NCBI RefSeq assembly: GCF_002157685.2
Contig: NZ_AP026738.1
Span: forward strand, 3,596,001-3,660,000
Length of the DNA: 64,000 nt
DNA from: Comamonas thiooxydans
Lineage (GTDB): Bacteria > Pseudomonadota > Gammaproteobacteria > Burkholderiales > Burkholderiaceae_C
Direction: 5' to 3'
Notes under the pieces: model-generated
Databases searched by the model: none
Told to the model about the DNA's origin: nothing
What the model saw: the letters and a program-made list of their open reading frames with translations, nothing else
Program-made: the position numbers and the translations under genes
Part shown: positions 28,202-37,031 of the stretch, one piece after another
Layout of the letters: each line of letters begins with the position of its first letter
How positions within the stretch are numbered: the first letter of the stretch is position 1

Positions 28202-29868
28202 GTATTTCTCCTGAACATTCGTGAGGCCTGGCGGGCGTAGCGCTCGCGGGCAGTCTGTACCTGGTGGTTGTTGCCGCCCTGCGTGGCCGCAGCAATGCCA
28301 CCTGTGACGGCCAGCATGTAGAGCATCTGGACCATGTCGGGACCGTCGTCGTGGTCGGCCTTGGGAAAATGCCTGAACTGGTCAATCAGCGTGGTCTGAC
28401 TGCTGTGCAGACGGATCAGGCCGTTGTGCATGTGAGGCTGCAGGCTTTCAATGCGCAGCAGCTTGTCGCTGATGGGCAAGAGCGGACGGGCCGGCACCGG
28501 GACACCCTGCTGGGCGCTGCGCTTGACCAGCTCCGTGCGCAGGAATTCCTGAAACTGCACGGATTCGAAGCCCCAGACAACGCAGCAGTACTCGCGCTGC
28601 ATCTCGATCACGTCGCTGATGATGCGATCGGGCACACGTTTGCGGATGGCGGCCTCGACCACATCCATGATGCCGGTCTCGCGGTTGTAGCCGCCGACTC
28701 CAATGGCGCTGGGGTCGCGGCTATTGCCAGCCCTGCCCAGGCTGGGGTCGCATGCGCCGTAGAACACCCACTCGGCCAGGCGGTTGACCCAGAAGCGGAT
28801 GGAGTTAGCAAACGGTGCATCCTCCCCGGCAGTCGGGTCGTTCTGCTGCTCGGAGTCAAAGGCCGAGTGCCCTTCACGGGCGCGGCGGATCATCAGCTTG
28901 ACCAAGGGGCGCAGCGCCGGCCAGGAGACCTTGCTGCCTTTTTCCATCTCGGCCTGGTGCTCTCTATATAGGGCCATGGCGGCAGCCTCGCCCTCCTGGG
29001 GCGTGTCGGCATTGAGCAGAAAGCCCTCGAACTGCTCCCACAGATCCATGCGTTCGGGCCACTGGATGATGGCTTTAAAGACTTTGCGGTTCCACAGCGG
29101 GTTCTTGAGAAAACGCGCCAGTACGCTGTCGTAGTGCAGCACAGTGCCCACCAGGATGGCGTCCATGGAGTCGTCAGGCGGCCCCAACGACAGCACGCTC
29201 TTGGTCACAAAGGACTGCAGCTTGTCGCGCTGGGCCGGGGTGTTGACGTTCTCATCGTTCTCGATGTCGTCGCAAATCGCCAGATCCGGGCGGTGCGCGC
29301 CGTGGCGACGCCCCCGGATCTTCTTGCTGGAGCCGAATGCCTCGACCTTGCGACCGTTGGCCGTCACGATCACGCCCGCCCGCCAGACACGGCCCTGCCC
29401 GCAGGCTTCGGGAAAATCATTGGCAATGCGCGGGTTGGCTTCCAGCTCGGCCTTGATGGCCTCCAGCATTTCTGCAGCCTGCTCAAAGGCGTCCATCACG
29501 ATGATGGCGTACCACTTGGCCCCGGTGACCAGGCACCAGGACACAAAGCTCATGCTGATCTTGGTGGACTTGGCTTCACCACGCGGGGCTGCAATGGCGT
29601 CACGCTGACCCGCCGCAGTGTTCACTATTTCAGGCAAGCGCTTGTAGAGGTACTTGTGCAGCTCGCTGGGCTCGGCCCGGCCATAGTGCGGAAAGTAGTT
29701 GCGGTCCCAATACTCATAGCCATTGACCGGGTCGCAGACCTTGCGGCGGCGCTCGGCAATGGCTGCAGGATTGGTGTCCCAGCCGTCCAGGTTCGCGTCG
29801 ATCTGCTTGCGCAGGTCATCGGCCAACGCTGTCAAACCCGCCAGAAAATCCTTGCTGTTCTTGGCCAT
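28198..29868 (-). CDS. Phage terminase large subunit
   Basis: 556 residues: ATPase plus nuclease that packages DNA. A Walker A-like motif AAPRGEAKST lies at about residue 92, Walker B LAICDDIEND at about 197, and the nuclease region begins near FYGACDPSLG at about 360, whose Asp is the expected metal ligand. It is coupled to the portal gene by ATGA and follows the small terminase. Packaging would be headful from the transposed copies, as in Mu-like phages. Confidence 0.92.
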   Translation of the reverse strand: MAKNSKDFLAGLTALADDLRKQIDANLDGWDTNPAAIAERRRKVCDPVNGYEYWDRNYFPHYGRAEPSELHKYLYKRLPEIVNTAAGQRDAIAAPRGEAKSTKISMSFVSWCLVTGAKWYAIIVMDAFEQAAEMLEAIKAELEANPRIANDFPEACGQGRVWRAGVIVTANGRKVEAFGSSKKIRGRRHGAHRPDLAICDDIENDENVNTPAQRDKLQSFVTKSVLSLGPPDDSMDAILVGTVLHYDSVLARFLKNPLWNRKVFKAIIQWPERMDLWEQFEGFLLNADTPQEGEAAAMALYREHQAEMEKGSKVSWPALRPLVKLMIRRAREGHSAFDSEQQNDPTAGEDAPFANSIRFWVNRLAEWVFYGACDPSLGRAGNSRDPSAIGVGGYNRETGIMDVVEAAIRKRVPDRIISDVIEMQREYCCVVWGFESVQFQEFLRTELVKRSAQQGVPVPARPLLPISDKLLRIESLQPHMHNGLIRLHSSQTTLIDQFRHFPKADHDDGPDMVQMLYMLAVTGGIAAATQGGNNHQVQTARERYARQASRMFRRNT

Positions 29869-29870
29869 GG

Positions 29871-30368
29871 CTATTTCACCTTGGCCAATTCTTCGCCAAA
29901 TGGCTCCAGCATTTCGACCAGAGCGGCCAAGTGCTGCGGATAGCGCTGCTGGGCAAATGCGGCAAAGCGTTGAAGGATGTCCAGCTGCACTGCCTGGCGG
30001 TTCAGCTCGGGATTGAGGCGCTTGAAGCTCGACATGGTCTTGTTGAAGCTGTCGCTCATGCTGGCCAAGGTCTCGGCGCGATCGCGCGGCCCCATGTCTT
30101 TGGCCTCGCGCAGCAGATCCATGGTGGCCTGATGCTGAATGAGATAGTCCTCCAGCAGCTTGGCCGAGAGGTTCTTGAAGTTCTCATCGCCCATGGCCAC
30201 GGCAGCTCGGGCAGTCTCCCAATCATCGCCCTTGTCTGCCGCTTCCTGCTTCCAGCGATTGCCGGTGCTGCGCGGCACGCCGAGCTTCTTGCAGGCCGCT
30301 TCCATGGCCATGCGCTGAAACACATACAGGCCGCGCAGCTGGGTACGTTTTTCTTTGCCGTGCGCCAT
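29871..30368 (-). CDS. Terminase small subunit, DUF1804 family
   Basis: 165 residues. The N-terminal helix-turn-helix (LRGLYVFQRMAMEAACKKLGVPRSTGNRWKQEA) recognises DNA. The helical middle (SDSFNKTMSSFKRLNPELNRQAVQLDILQRFAAFAQQRYPQH) is the DUF1804 signature seen in Mu-like prophages. It directly precedes the large subunit, and its ATG overlaps the stop of the preceding gene by one base. Confidence 0.88.
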   Translation of the reverse strand: MAHGKEKRTQLRGLYVFQRMAMEAACKKLGVPRSTGNRWKQEAADKGDDWETARAAVAMGDENFKNLSAKLLEDYLIQHQATMDLLREAKDMGPRDRAETLASMSDSFNKTMSSFKRLNPELNRQAVQLDILQRFAAFAQQRYPQHLAALVEMLEPFGEELAKVK

Positions 30369-30640
30369 TAGTTCCCCAGGCCCCCACCACGAAAATAGGT
30401 CTTGATACCTTCGACGATCAGCGCCGTGCCTACCGCCACGGCTCCGCCTGACACCGCGCCCGCGACCGCAGCCTTCTTTTCGACTTCGCGCAGCCGGGTA
30501 TCGATGGAGTTGAGCCGCTGATCCACGCGTTCATCCAGCTCTTGAATGCGTTGGTCCTGGCGATTGAGATGCGCGGTAATGCCGTCGAGCTTGCCGTCGA
30601 TCTTTCCCAGCAGCATCAGTTCGTCTTTTTCGAGTGACAT
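30368..30640 (-). CDS. Small coiled-coil membrane protein, lysis cluster
   Basis: 90 residues: a coiled coil from about 10 to 55 (LLGKIDGKLDGITAHLNRQDQRIQELDERVDQRL), then one Gly/Ala-rich membrane segment (VAGAVSGGAVAVGTALIV). This is the architecture of XhlA-type or holin-associated proteins. It lies between the spanin pair and the terminase. With no other clear holin nearby it may fill that role, though other positions in the cluster also encode membrane anchors. Confidence 0.7.
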   Translation of the reverse strand: MSLEKDELMLLGKIDGKLDGITAHLNRQDQRIQELDERVDQRLNSIDTRLREVEKKAAVAGAVSGGAVAVGTALIVEGIKTYFRGGGLGN

Positions 30641-30664
30641 GGTTCCTCTGTTTTTTGTGGCGAG

Positions 30665-31192
30665 TCATGGGTGCAGCAGCAGCGACCGGCAGGACGCATA
30701 GGCCGCGTTAAGGGTTTCGATCTCCTGAATCACTCCTGCAAGGCGCGCAGAATTTGCTGCTGGAAGTAGCCAGTAGGCCTGGCCTGCGTCTGCTGCACCA
30801 GGGTCGGTGCTGGCGGCTTGCTCACCTGTGGCGCGACAACCACCTGCCCCACTGGCAGAGGGCTGGGAGACGATGCGCACCCGCACAGGGCGCTGCTCAA
30901 GCTCACCAGTAAGGCGAGCGATTTCTTGGACTGCCTGGGCATCGGTTTTTTCCTGCTGTTGGTAAAGCTGATCCAGCCTGGCTTGGGCAGCATTGCGCTC
31001 AGCTGTCAGGCGCTCCAGCTCAGCCTTGGCAGTGCGGTTCTGGGTGGCAACGCTGCCCTGCAACCGCTGCAGCTCGGTGACCAAGGCCTGAGACTTGGTC
31101 TTCAAGTGCCACATGCCCAAGGTAAGCGCCAGGCACAACAGCAAAGCCAGCGCCAGTACTCCAGGGGTGATGAATGCCAGAAAGCGCTTCAT
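30665..31192 (-). CDS. Rz-like inner-membrane spanin
   Basis: 175 residues: an N-terminal signal-anchor (VLALALLLCLALTLGMWHL) followed by a periplasmic coiled coil (ALVTELQRLQGSVATQNRTAKAELERLTAERNAAQARLDQ), as in lambda Rz. Together with an outer-membrane lipoprotein it fuses the two membranes at lysis. The start overlaps the endolysin stop by four bases, and a complete Rz1 gene is nested inside in another frame. Confidence 0.85.
   Translation of the reverse strand: MKRFLAFITPGVLALALLLCLALTLGMWHLKTKSQALVTELQRLQGSVATQNRTAKAELERLTAERNAAQARLDQLYQQQEKTDAQAVQEIARLTGELEQRPVRVRIVSQPSASGAGGCRATGEQAASTDPGAADAGQAYWLLPAANSARLAGVIQEIETLNAAYASCRSLLLHP
30730..30942 (-). CDS. Rz1-like outer-membrane spanin lipoprotein, nested in Rz
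   Basis: 70 residues in a different frame inside the Rz gene. The basic start MPRQSKKS is followed by a hydrophobic stretch and the lipobox LCGC, so Cys about 21 would be lipidated. The mature part is Pro-rich (SSPSPLPVGQVVVAPQVSKPPAPT), as in Rz1 proteins. The ATG at 30942 is chosen because a signal peptide begins there. Nested Rz/Rz1 is the usual arrangement. Confidence 0.88.
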   Translation of the reverse strand: MPRQSKKSLALLVSLSSALCGCASSPSPLPVGQVVVAPQVSKPPAPTLVQQTQARPTGYFQQQILRALQE

Positions 31193-31833
31193 GGCTGCGC
31201 CTTCCAGGTGTCAGTGGCGAAGTCGTAGTTAGCGCGGAGCAAAGCCACGCCCAGCAGGCAATCGGTGCGCTCTTTTAAACGGCGGTTGTAGAGGCCCTGG
31301 ACAAAGCGGTACTCCCACTCGCCCTTGGCATTGCGCCTGCCGGTCTTGGTGTAGCTCCAGACAGGAGTGCCGCTCGGCGCATGGGCCAACGCATCGCAGG
31401 CCTCTTCATAGCGCCTGGTGTTGAGCAAGCCCATGGCACGACTGGCGCAGGTCGATGGCTCGCCATTGTTATGACCGTGGCTGGAAAAGGCATCCAATAT
31501 TGGCTGGGACACTGGCACCTTGATGCAGTCCAGCACCCTGGCCTGCCCCTTGGCCAGCACCTGACTGCCCACGGTCATGCATTGCTCATCGGACCAGTAA
31601 TCGCCCAGCACAACCGGCACCGGGCTGGCACCCCTGGTCAGTCCCAGGCAGGCCGTGGGCAAGCCCGCCGCCAGCACATCTGCATAGACCACATTCTTGA
31701 ATTGCGGCCTGCCATCGCGCTTGGCAGGGCCGTCCTCGTAGCCTGAGATATAGGTGACATACGCACCACCACCCAGCACGAGCGGGATGCCAAAGCGCAG
31801 AACCGTTTTACCGAGGGAGAGTGTGTTTGCCAT
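31189..31833 (-). CDS. Endolysin, GH24 lysozyme with signal-anchor
   Basis: 214 residues. After an N-terminal hydrophobic signal-anchor (VLRFGIPLVLGGGAYVTYI), the order GYEDG ... VYADVLAAGLPTACLGLTRG supplies the Glu, Asp and Thr of the GH24 (T4/RrrD-type) catalytic site. A signal-arrest-release endolysin exported by Sec is likely. The start MANTLSLGKTV at 31833 is chosen; the frame runs to 31878 but includes part of the upstream terminator. It is the first gene of the lysis/late operon. Confidence 0.85.
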   Translation of the reverse strand: MANTLSLGKTVLRFGIPLVLGGGAYVTYISGYEDGPAKRDGRPQFKNVVYADVLAAGLPTACLGLTRGASPVPVVLGDYWSDEQCMTVGSQVLAKGQARVLDCIKVPVSQPILDAFSSHGHNNGEPSTCASRAMGLLNTRRYEEACDALAHAPSGTPVWSYTKTGRRNAKGEWEYRFVQGLYNRRLKERTDCLLGVALLRANYDFATDTWKAQP

Positions 31834-31867
31834 GCCCTCGACTTTCGTGGGGCGGGTACAAACAAAA

Positions 31868-31889
31868 AAGGCCCGCATTTGCTGGCCTT
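31868..31889 (-). terminator. Terminator between ApeA-like gene and late operon
   Basis: Hairpin AAGGCCCGCA/TGCTGGCCTT with one imperfect pair, followed on the minus strand by T7. It separates the repressor/ApeA transcript from the endolysin gene. Third member of the family at 18820 and 24614. Confidence 0.75.
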
Positions 31890-31938
31890 AGATTGATGGA
31901 ATCTCTCGCTAAATTAGCATACTCGTAAGTGGAACGTA

Positions 31939-33450
31939 CTACTTTTTAACTAAATTTCGTAGACGGATAATATTATGCGAATAGTTTGCAATATAAGCAC
32001 TAAATGGATGCGTCGTTGGTCGGAATCTACCTATCCAGCCTCTAAAGTCCCATCCAAGATCAATCAAATCCGAGACAGCGAAAATAAATTCTAAAGTATC
32101 AACAAGGAACGCGAACTCGGTAAAATTCTCTTGGTAATCAAAAGTACTCTTGCTACCGTGTACATAGTGATTTCGGCACAAAACAGCCTGATTGCAGGGT
32201 AGATACAATTCTGGAAATCTTTCACCGGCGACTTCTAGAATCTTGTCTGCCCTGTAATTTATTTTGTCACGCAGACTGGCCTTGCCAATCCGTCCTAAAA
32301 CCGATAAAACAGACTGCTTTGCGAAGCTATCGGGAAGATCTTTGAATATCTCACGACATTTCACCAATGCTTCACTCAAGGAACTATCCACTTGCTTCGT
32401 TTTGGGCACATGACTTTCTGGCAGCAAATCAAACATGTTTGCCGAACCAACTATGCGATCAATACTGTAGCTCCCAAAGAATGCAGTCGAAAACCTTTCT
32501 CTCGGATCACCAAGAGACTCAGCGCTATTCATCCAGCCAGTCAACACCTTAGCAAACTCATCAGGCGTCCGCTCTGGACCCAAAAGAATGCTATTTCGAC
32601 TCACTGTTGAATCCCCACTAACGCGCTCATTACCTAAAGTCCAATACAGCCTTGCTCTCGGAGGTAGCTTTTGCTCAGACTCCGTAGAGCGCTGCAATTC
32701 CAGCTCAATCCAACGATATCGCTGGCTGTGCCCAAGGCTCAGTTCGAAAAAACTGTGCAAGGTACGAAGAGCGTGCAGTACAGATTTAATGGTCTGTGGC
32801 TCAGGAAACTCAATATTTGCAGTGACTTCGTTTCTGATGCCAATCCCAGAAGGGCTTCCACTATTTTGGGAGGTTCTATTCGTTAATGATATTTTCCCCG
32901 TCGTTGACTGGCACGCGATGATTTCCCATAGTCCACTAAAATAAAGCAGCTGGGGATGCTTTCCAATTTGCGGTTCGAAAGGCGTTTTTGGCCAGCCGTT
33001 CTCCTCAGCGATATCTTCTAACTGTCTATGATCTAACTCTAAGATTCTTCGTACTTCATCTGCATCTGGGCTTAATGACCGAAAGGTCTTGCTCCCTATC
33101 AAAAGACTGTGGACGTTGTCGAAATGGTAACTAACCGCTTTGATCACAGGCTCCCCAGAGCTAATAAACTCTTCTCCGACAACGATATAGTTCGGAAAGA
33201 ACTGAGTCTCAAACTGGGAATTGCTATCAAATCGATGCCGTCTTTGGGCGTGAAGCACACAATCTATAAGAGATGCTTTTGTTCCATCATCCAGCATTCC
33301 ATGAATGTCCAAATACTCTGTTTCAGGTAGATTCCAAAAACTTTTCCCAAATATTTTTAGGATGCTGTCTGCACCTGCATTGTTAAAAACTCCTGTAAAT
33401 TGGTTGTCGCTTAAATGGAAAATACCATTATAATTTTCATGATTTCGCAT
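31939..33450 (-). CDS. ApeA-like HEPN anti-phage protein, prophage cargo
   Basis: 503 residues. The N-terminal two-thirds is beta-rich and resembles the ApeA N-terminal domain (NGIFHLSDNQFTGVFNNAGADSILKIFG, LHGML-type dIHGMLDDGTKASLIDCVLH). The C-terminal third is helical with the HEPN-type motif CRNHYVHG, i.e. Arg-x4-His, the expected RNase site. ApeA is a single-gene abortive-infection protein. It lies 107 bp after the repressor on the same strand and ends before a terminator, so it is probably co-transcribed with the repressor in the lysogen. The gene is AT-rich compared with the phage. The family call is from motif and layout; the RNase activity is inferred. Confidence 0.72.
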   Translation of the reverse strand: MRNHENYNGIFHLSDNQFTGVFNNAGADSILKIFGKSFWNLPETEYLDIHGMLDDGTKASLIDCVLHAQRRHRFDSNSQFETQFFPNYIVVGEEFISSGEPVIKAVSYHFDNVHSLLIGSKTFRSLSPDADEVRRILELDHRQLEDIAEENGWPKTPFEPQIGKHPQLLYFSGLWEIIACQSTTGKISLTNRTSQNSGSPSGIGIRNEVTANIEFPEPQTIKSVLHALRTLHSFFELSLGHSQRYRWIELELQRSTESEQKLPPRARLYWTLGNERVSGDSTVSRNSILLGPERTPDEFAKVLTGWMNSAESLGDPRERFSTAFFGSYSIDRIVGSANMFDLLPESHVPKTKQVDSSLSEALVKCREIFKDLPDSFAKQSVLSVLGRIGKASLRDKINYRADKILEVAGERFPELYLPCNQAVLCRNHYVHGSKSTFDYQENFTEFAFLVDTLEFIFAVSDLIDLGWDFRGWIGRFRPTTHPFSAYIANYSHNIIRLRNLVKK

Positions 33451-33556
33451 TTTACTAATTTTATTTATTAAAATTTAGCGTGCTGCTTCCAATTATTAAT
33501 TAAAAAATTTTGATGAAATTATTTAATTTACCGATGATAAAAATATTTCAATATAA

Positions 33557-34234
33557 TTAAATTTCCCCGCCATGCCAAACCACTCTGCCAGTAATTCTTA
33601 GCCTGTTTGCAGCCTCCCCTTCCAGGGTCTGGACGGGATAGTCTGGGTTGTAGCTAATTACCCGAACTCCGCCTGTACTGAAGTCACGCTGCAGTAACTT
33701 CACATAGTCTTCTCCCTCAAGCTCAATCACATAGACGCCGTCATGACTCAATGACTGGACCGATGTGTCAACCAGCAAAATATCACCGTCATTGATGCGA
33801 TCGGACATTGAATTGCCACGCACTCTGACGATCTTTGCGTTATTGCGATTGAGCCCCTTTGAGCGTAGCCAAGCACTTCGGAACGCCAAGCGACCCAAAA
33901 CCTCCTGCTCACCATTGGTCGCGCCATTTCCTGCACTCATGCAAGCATCCAGAACCTCGATCTGGGTGAACTCACCATCGTCTTGATAGGCCTGTGCCGA
34001 CCCTGATCGACTTTCTGCGCCCGCCTGCGCACTGAAGTGCTCTACGGTACGACCGGAGTGCCTTGCGGCTCTAAGTAGCTGCTTCACAGGTACTTCACCC
34101 CGCTTACGCCAAGTCCTGACCGTTTCAGGTTGAACCTCCATCAAGGCCATCCACCCCGGCCCGAGCGCGTCTGCAATACGAGCAACGACTTCATCTACCG
34201 ATGGTAACAGGGTGCTTTGAGGATTTTTTTGCAT
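33557..34234 (-). CDS. Phage repressor, S24/LexA-like
   Basis: 225 residues. An N-terminal helix-turn-helix region contains LGPGWMALMEVQPETVRTWRKRGEVPVKQL. The C-terminal S24 peptidase domain has VRGNSMSDRINDGDILLVD with the nucleophile Ser before Met, and the catalytic Lys in VIELEGEDYVKLL. RecA-stimulated self-cleavage, and so SOS induction, is expected. The ATG at 34234 is used because the upstream extension is not conserved-looking. Divergent from ner across a short operator region. Confidence 0.9.
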   Translation of the reverse strand: MQKNPQSTLLPSVDEVVARIADALGPGWMALMEVQPETVRTWRKRGEVPVKQLLRAARHSGRTVEHFSAQAGAESRSGSAQAYQDDGEFTQIEVLDACMSAGNGATNGEQEVLGRLAFRSAWLRSKGLNRNNAKIVRVRGNSMSDRINDGDILLVDTSVQSLSHDGVYVIELEGEDYVKLLQRDFSTGGVRVISYNPDYPVQTLEGEAANRLRITGRVVWHGGEI

Positions 34235-34255
34235 ATAGCTATTGACTGCGTTTCG

Positions 34256-34303
34256 TTTTGAACCAAGAATACGGTTCAACTTGAAACGTTTCCTTTTGAA
34301 CCA
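34256..34303. promoter_or_regulatory. Repressor/Ner operator region
   Basis: Between the divergent repressor and ner starts, TTTTGAACCA occurs twice (34256-34265 and 34294-34303), with the inverted GGTTCAA between them at 34273-34279. Three half-sites TTGAACC spaced about 15-23 bp apart would suit binding by the repressor and by Ner to switch lysogenic and early promoters. Inferred from the repeat pattern. Confidence 0.65.
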
Positions 34304-34318
34304 ATAGCGTAGCAGCAA

Positions 34319-34555
34319 ATGCATCCAGAACAAATTAAAGCTGAGATCCGTATGCGGGGAACGACACCGGCTGCCATGGCGGATCAGTTGAGTCTTTCCC
34401 GTATGACTGTTAGCAATGTCATTCACGGCCGCTCGACTTCGCGACGTGTTGCTGATGCCATTGCCAACCTGATTGAGCAACCAGTCAATCGCATCTGGCC
34501 AGGTCAATACGAACCACATCGCACGAACAAGCTGAAACGCGGGGGGCAAAAATGA
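34319..34555 (+). CDS. ner: Ner-like helix-turn-helix regulator
   Basis: 78 residues. MHPEQIKAEIRMRGTTPAAMADQLSLSRMTVSNVIHGRSTSRRVADAIANLI is the Ner/Nlp DNA-binding helix-turn-helix, and LIEQPVNRIWPGQY is the usual end of the domain. In Mu, Ner represses early and repressor transcription. It is the first gene of the rightward early operon and overlaps the next gene by four bases. Confidence 0.88.
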   Translation: MHPEQIKAEIRMRGTTPAAMADQLSLSRMTVSNVIHGRSTSRRVADAIANLIEQPVNRIWPGQYEPHRTNKLKRGGQK

Positions 34556-34848
34556 AACCGCGTCTCAAGCTCACTAGGGATGGGCATCTGGTCGTACTCG
34601 TCAGTGGACGAAACCCTTGGGGAGAAATCAGCGCTCGCAAATACATTCAAGAGCACTACGGCTCGCTCCAGGGCTTCGCACGCCGCTATCAGCTTTCGTA
34701 CAACGCTGTTTGCACAGCGTTGCGCCCGATCTACCGGCCCGAGCGAATGGCAGGCAAAGTCGCTGAGGTTCGTGCAGTACTAGGTCTCACTTCGCAACCC
34801 ACAGCTCAAGCGCTGCGCGTCGCACGAAAGCAGGAGCACCTCAAATGA
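34552..34848 (+). CDS. Early phage DNA-binding protein (98 aa)
   Basis: A basic protein with a predicted helix-turn-helix (GSLQGFARRYQLSYNAVCTALRPIYRPERMAGKVAEVRAVLGL). It lies between ner and the transposase, coupled to both by ATGA overlaps. Small proteins at this position in Mu-like prophages are often annotated as DNA-binding or Ner-like. A regulatory role in early transcription is likely. Confidence 0.7.
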   Translation: MKPRLKLTRDGHLVVLVSGRNPWGEISARKYIQEHYGSLQGFARRYQLSYNAVCTALRPIYRPERMAGKVAEVRAVLGLTSQPTAQALRVARKQEHLK

Positions 34849-37031
34849 CTTGGCTCACTGCCCGAGAAATCGCGGGCCTGCCCTGCTTCGTCATGTCCGA
34901 GCGCGCAACGCGTGACAAGTTGGCCCGCTTGAGCATTCCACATCGCCCACGTCCTGGTCGTCAGGGTGGTGGTGGCATGGAGTACGACTGCTCCGCTCTG
35001 CCTGAAGAGACACGTGCCGCCATTACGGCCCGCACCATTCAAAGTGCAGGCTCTCAAGCCCTAGCCGTAGTGGACACCCCGCCCGTGCGCAGCTTCTTGC
35101 CATCTGCGTCTCCGGTCAGCAACACCGTCACCCGTGTGCCCAGCCAGGCAGAAAAAGATGTAGCCGACGCCCGTGTGCGCCTGGTCAATCTGGTGCTTGA
35201 GCTGGTGCCTCTGCATGGTCTGCGCCGCGCATGCCAGTTGCTGGCCGCACGCATCATCACAGGCGAAGCTGGAGCCGAAGCTCAGAACATTGCACGTCAA
35301 GCGAACCAACGCGCTCGCGGTGGCGAGGTCAGCGCCCGTTCGCTGGAGCGCTGGGTAAGCATGCATCGCAGCAACGGCTGGTTTGGACTCTTGCCCGCCG
35401 CTCCACAGTACGAATTGACACCACAAGTTGATGACGATGTGGCTGCAGTGCTGGGCCTGTTCCACAGCAAGGACCACCGCTTTCGCAAGCTGAGTGGCGC
35501 AGCCAAAGAAGTCACCCGCATGCTGGGCCGCGACTTCGATGAATGGAACAAGCTGTACCACCGTGCCCGGCGTGTGCTCGACAAGTTGGGCCAGTCCGCC
35601 GAAGCCAGCGTGGCGCTGATCAAGTCTCGCCATACCGGCGCACAGCGCGACACCAAGCTGCCCTTTAAACGCCGCGATACCTCCATGCTGGCTTTTGCCG
35701 ATGTGTTTGTGATCGACGGGCACACCTTTAAAGCCAAGGTTCGCCACCCGGACCATGGTGCCCCATTCGCGCCAGAGTTGACGGTGGTGCTGGATGCCGC
35801 CACTCGCCTGATCGTGGGCTGGTCGGTCAATCTGTCCGAGAACGTGATTGCGGTGGGCGATGCCCTGCGCCACGCAGTCGGCCAATACGGCATTCCCGCC
35901 ATTCTTTACGGTGACAACGGCGCTGGCGAAACGGCCAAGGCCATGGACTGCCCGATCGACGGCATCTGTGCACGCCTTGGCATCGATCACCGCCTGGGCC
36001 TGCCCGGCAAGCCGCAAGGTCACGGAATCATTGAGCGCAGTTGGCAGACTCATGCCATCAACGCTGCGCGCAAGTTCGGGAGCTTTCAGGGCGGCGATGT
36101 GGATGCAGGGACCTTCCGCAAGGTGGCAGTAGTCCTGGCCAAGGAGCAACGCGCCATCAAGCGCTCGGAGCAGACCGGAGAGGTCATCGCGCTCACGCCC
36201 AAGGCTCCGACCTGGAAGCAGTTCGTCGACGGCATCGAAGTGATGGTCCACGAATACAACACGCAGCACCGCCATCGCGGTCTGCCCAAACGCACAGACG
36301 GCAAGCACCCCACGCCAATGGAAGCGTTTGACGCCTGCTTTGACTCAGCGCTGCAGGAGAAGCCTTCGGAGCTGGAGCTGCGCACCTTGTTCATGCCGAG
36401 CGTGATCCGCACCGCCAAGCGCGGTCAGGTGCAGTTCTTCAACCAGTTCTACCAGGCACCCGATCTGATGCGCCGCGATATCGATGGCCGCGAAGTCAGC
36501 GTGCGCTACGACATTCACAACCCGAACTATGTGTTGATTTACACGCTGGGCGGTGAGTTCGTCTGCGAGGCCCAGTGGGATGCCAACCGCATCGACTACT
36601 TCCCCAAGCCCGTCATTCAGATGGCTCGCGAAAAACGCGTGGCCCAGGCCGTCAAGCGCCGCGAGCTGCAGATCGACACCGCCCTGCGCGAGCTGGGCCC
36701 AGCTATGGACACCACACCCCTTTCCCTGCCGGAGCCAAGCACCCCATTCGTGACGGTGCCCTCCTTCGTGGAGACACCTGTCTCCGCCATCAACTCTCCC
36801 TCCACGGAAGCGGTCGCGCAAGCAGCCGCTGGCAGGCCTTTCTTTAACGGACCAAGCGAGCGCTACGAGTGGCTCATGCGCAACCAAGACCAATGGACCG
36901 AAGCAGACGGCACATGGCTGCGCAACTACACGGCATCGGAGAGCTATGCAGATCTACGCGACTACTACGAGGGGCGGGGATTGGGATGGAACGACGCGGG
37001 CAATGAGCCCGGATTGAAGAGTGCTCTGTGA
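34845..37031 (+). CDS. MuA-type DDE transposase
   Basis: 728 residues. The N-terminus (WLTAREIAGLPCFVMSERATRDKLARLSI) is the winged-helix Mu DNA-binding domain. The RNase H-like core has FADVFVIDGHTF (first Asp, about residue 290), AILYGDNGAGE (second Asp, about 360) and GHGIIERSWQ (Glu, about 396). The Mu-transposase C-terminal beta domain follows (VSVRYDIHNPNYVLIYTLGGEFVCEAQWD). It catalyses strand transfer for integration and replicative transposition. All three catalytic residues are present. Confidence 0.95.
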   Translation: MTWLTAREIAGLPCFVMSERATRDKLARLSIPHRPRPGRQGGGGMEYDCSALPEETRAAITARTIQSAGSQALAVVDTPPVRSFLPSASPVSNTVTRVPSQAEKDVADARVRLVNLVLELVPLHGLRRACQLLAARIITGEAGAEAQNIARQANQRARGGEVSARSLERWVSMHRSNGWFGLLPAAPQYELTPQVDDDVAAVLGLFHSKDHRFRKLSGAAKEVTRMLGRDFDEWNKLYHRARRVLDKLGQSAEASVALIKSRHTGAQRDTKLPFKRRDTSMLAFADVFVIDGHTFKAKVRHPDHGAPFAPELTVVLDAATRLIVGWSVNLSENVIAVGDALRHAVGQYGIPAILYGDNGAGETAKAMDCPIDGICARLGIDHRLGLPGKPQGHGIIERSWQTHAINAARKFGSFQGGDVDAGTFRKVAVVLAKEQRAIKRSEQTGEVIALTPKAPTWKQFVDGIEVMVHEYNTQHRHRGLPKRTDGKHPTPMEAFDACFDSALQEKPSELELRTLFMPSVIRTAKRGQVQFFNQFYQAPDLMRRDIDGREVSVRYDIHNPNYVLIYTLGGEFVCEAQWDANRIDYFPKPVIQMAREKRVAQAVKRRELQIDTALRELGPAMDTTPLSLPEPSTPFVTVPSFVETPVSAINSPSTEAVAQAAAGRPFFNGPSERYEWLMRNQDQWTEADGTWLRNYTASESYADLRDYYEGRGLGWNDAGNEPGLKSAL

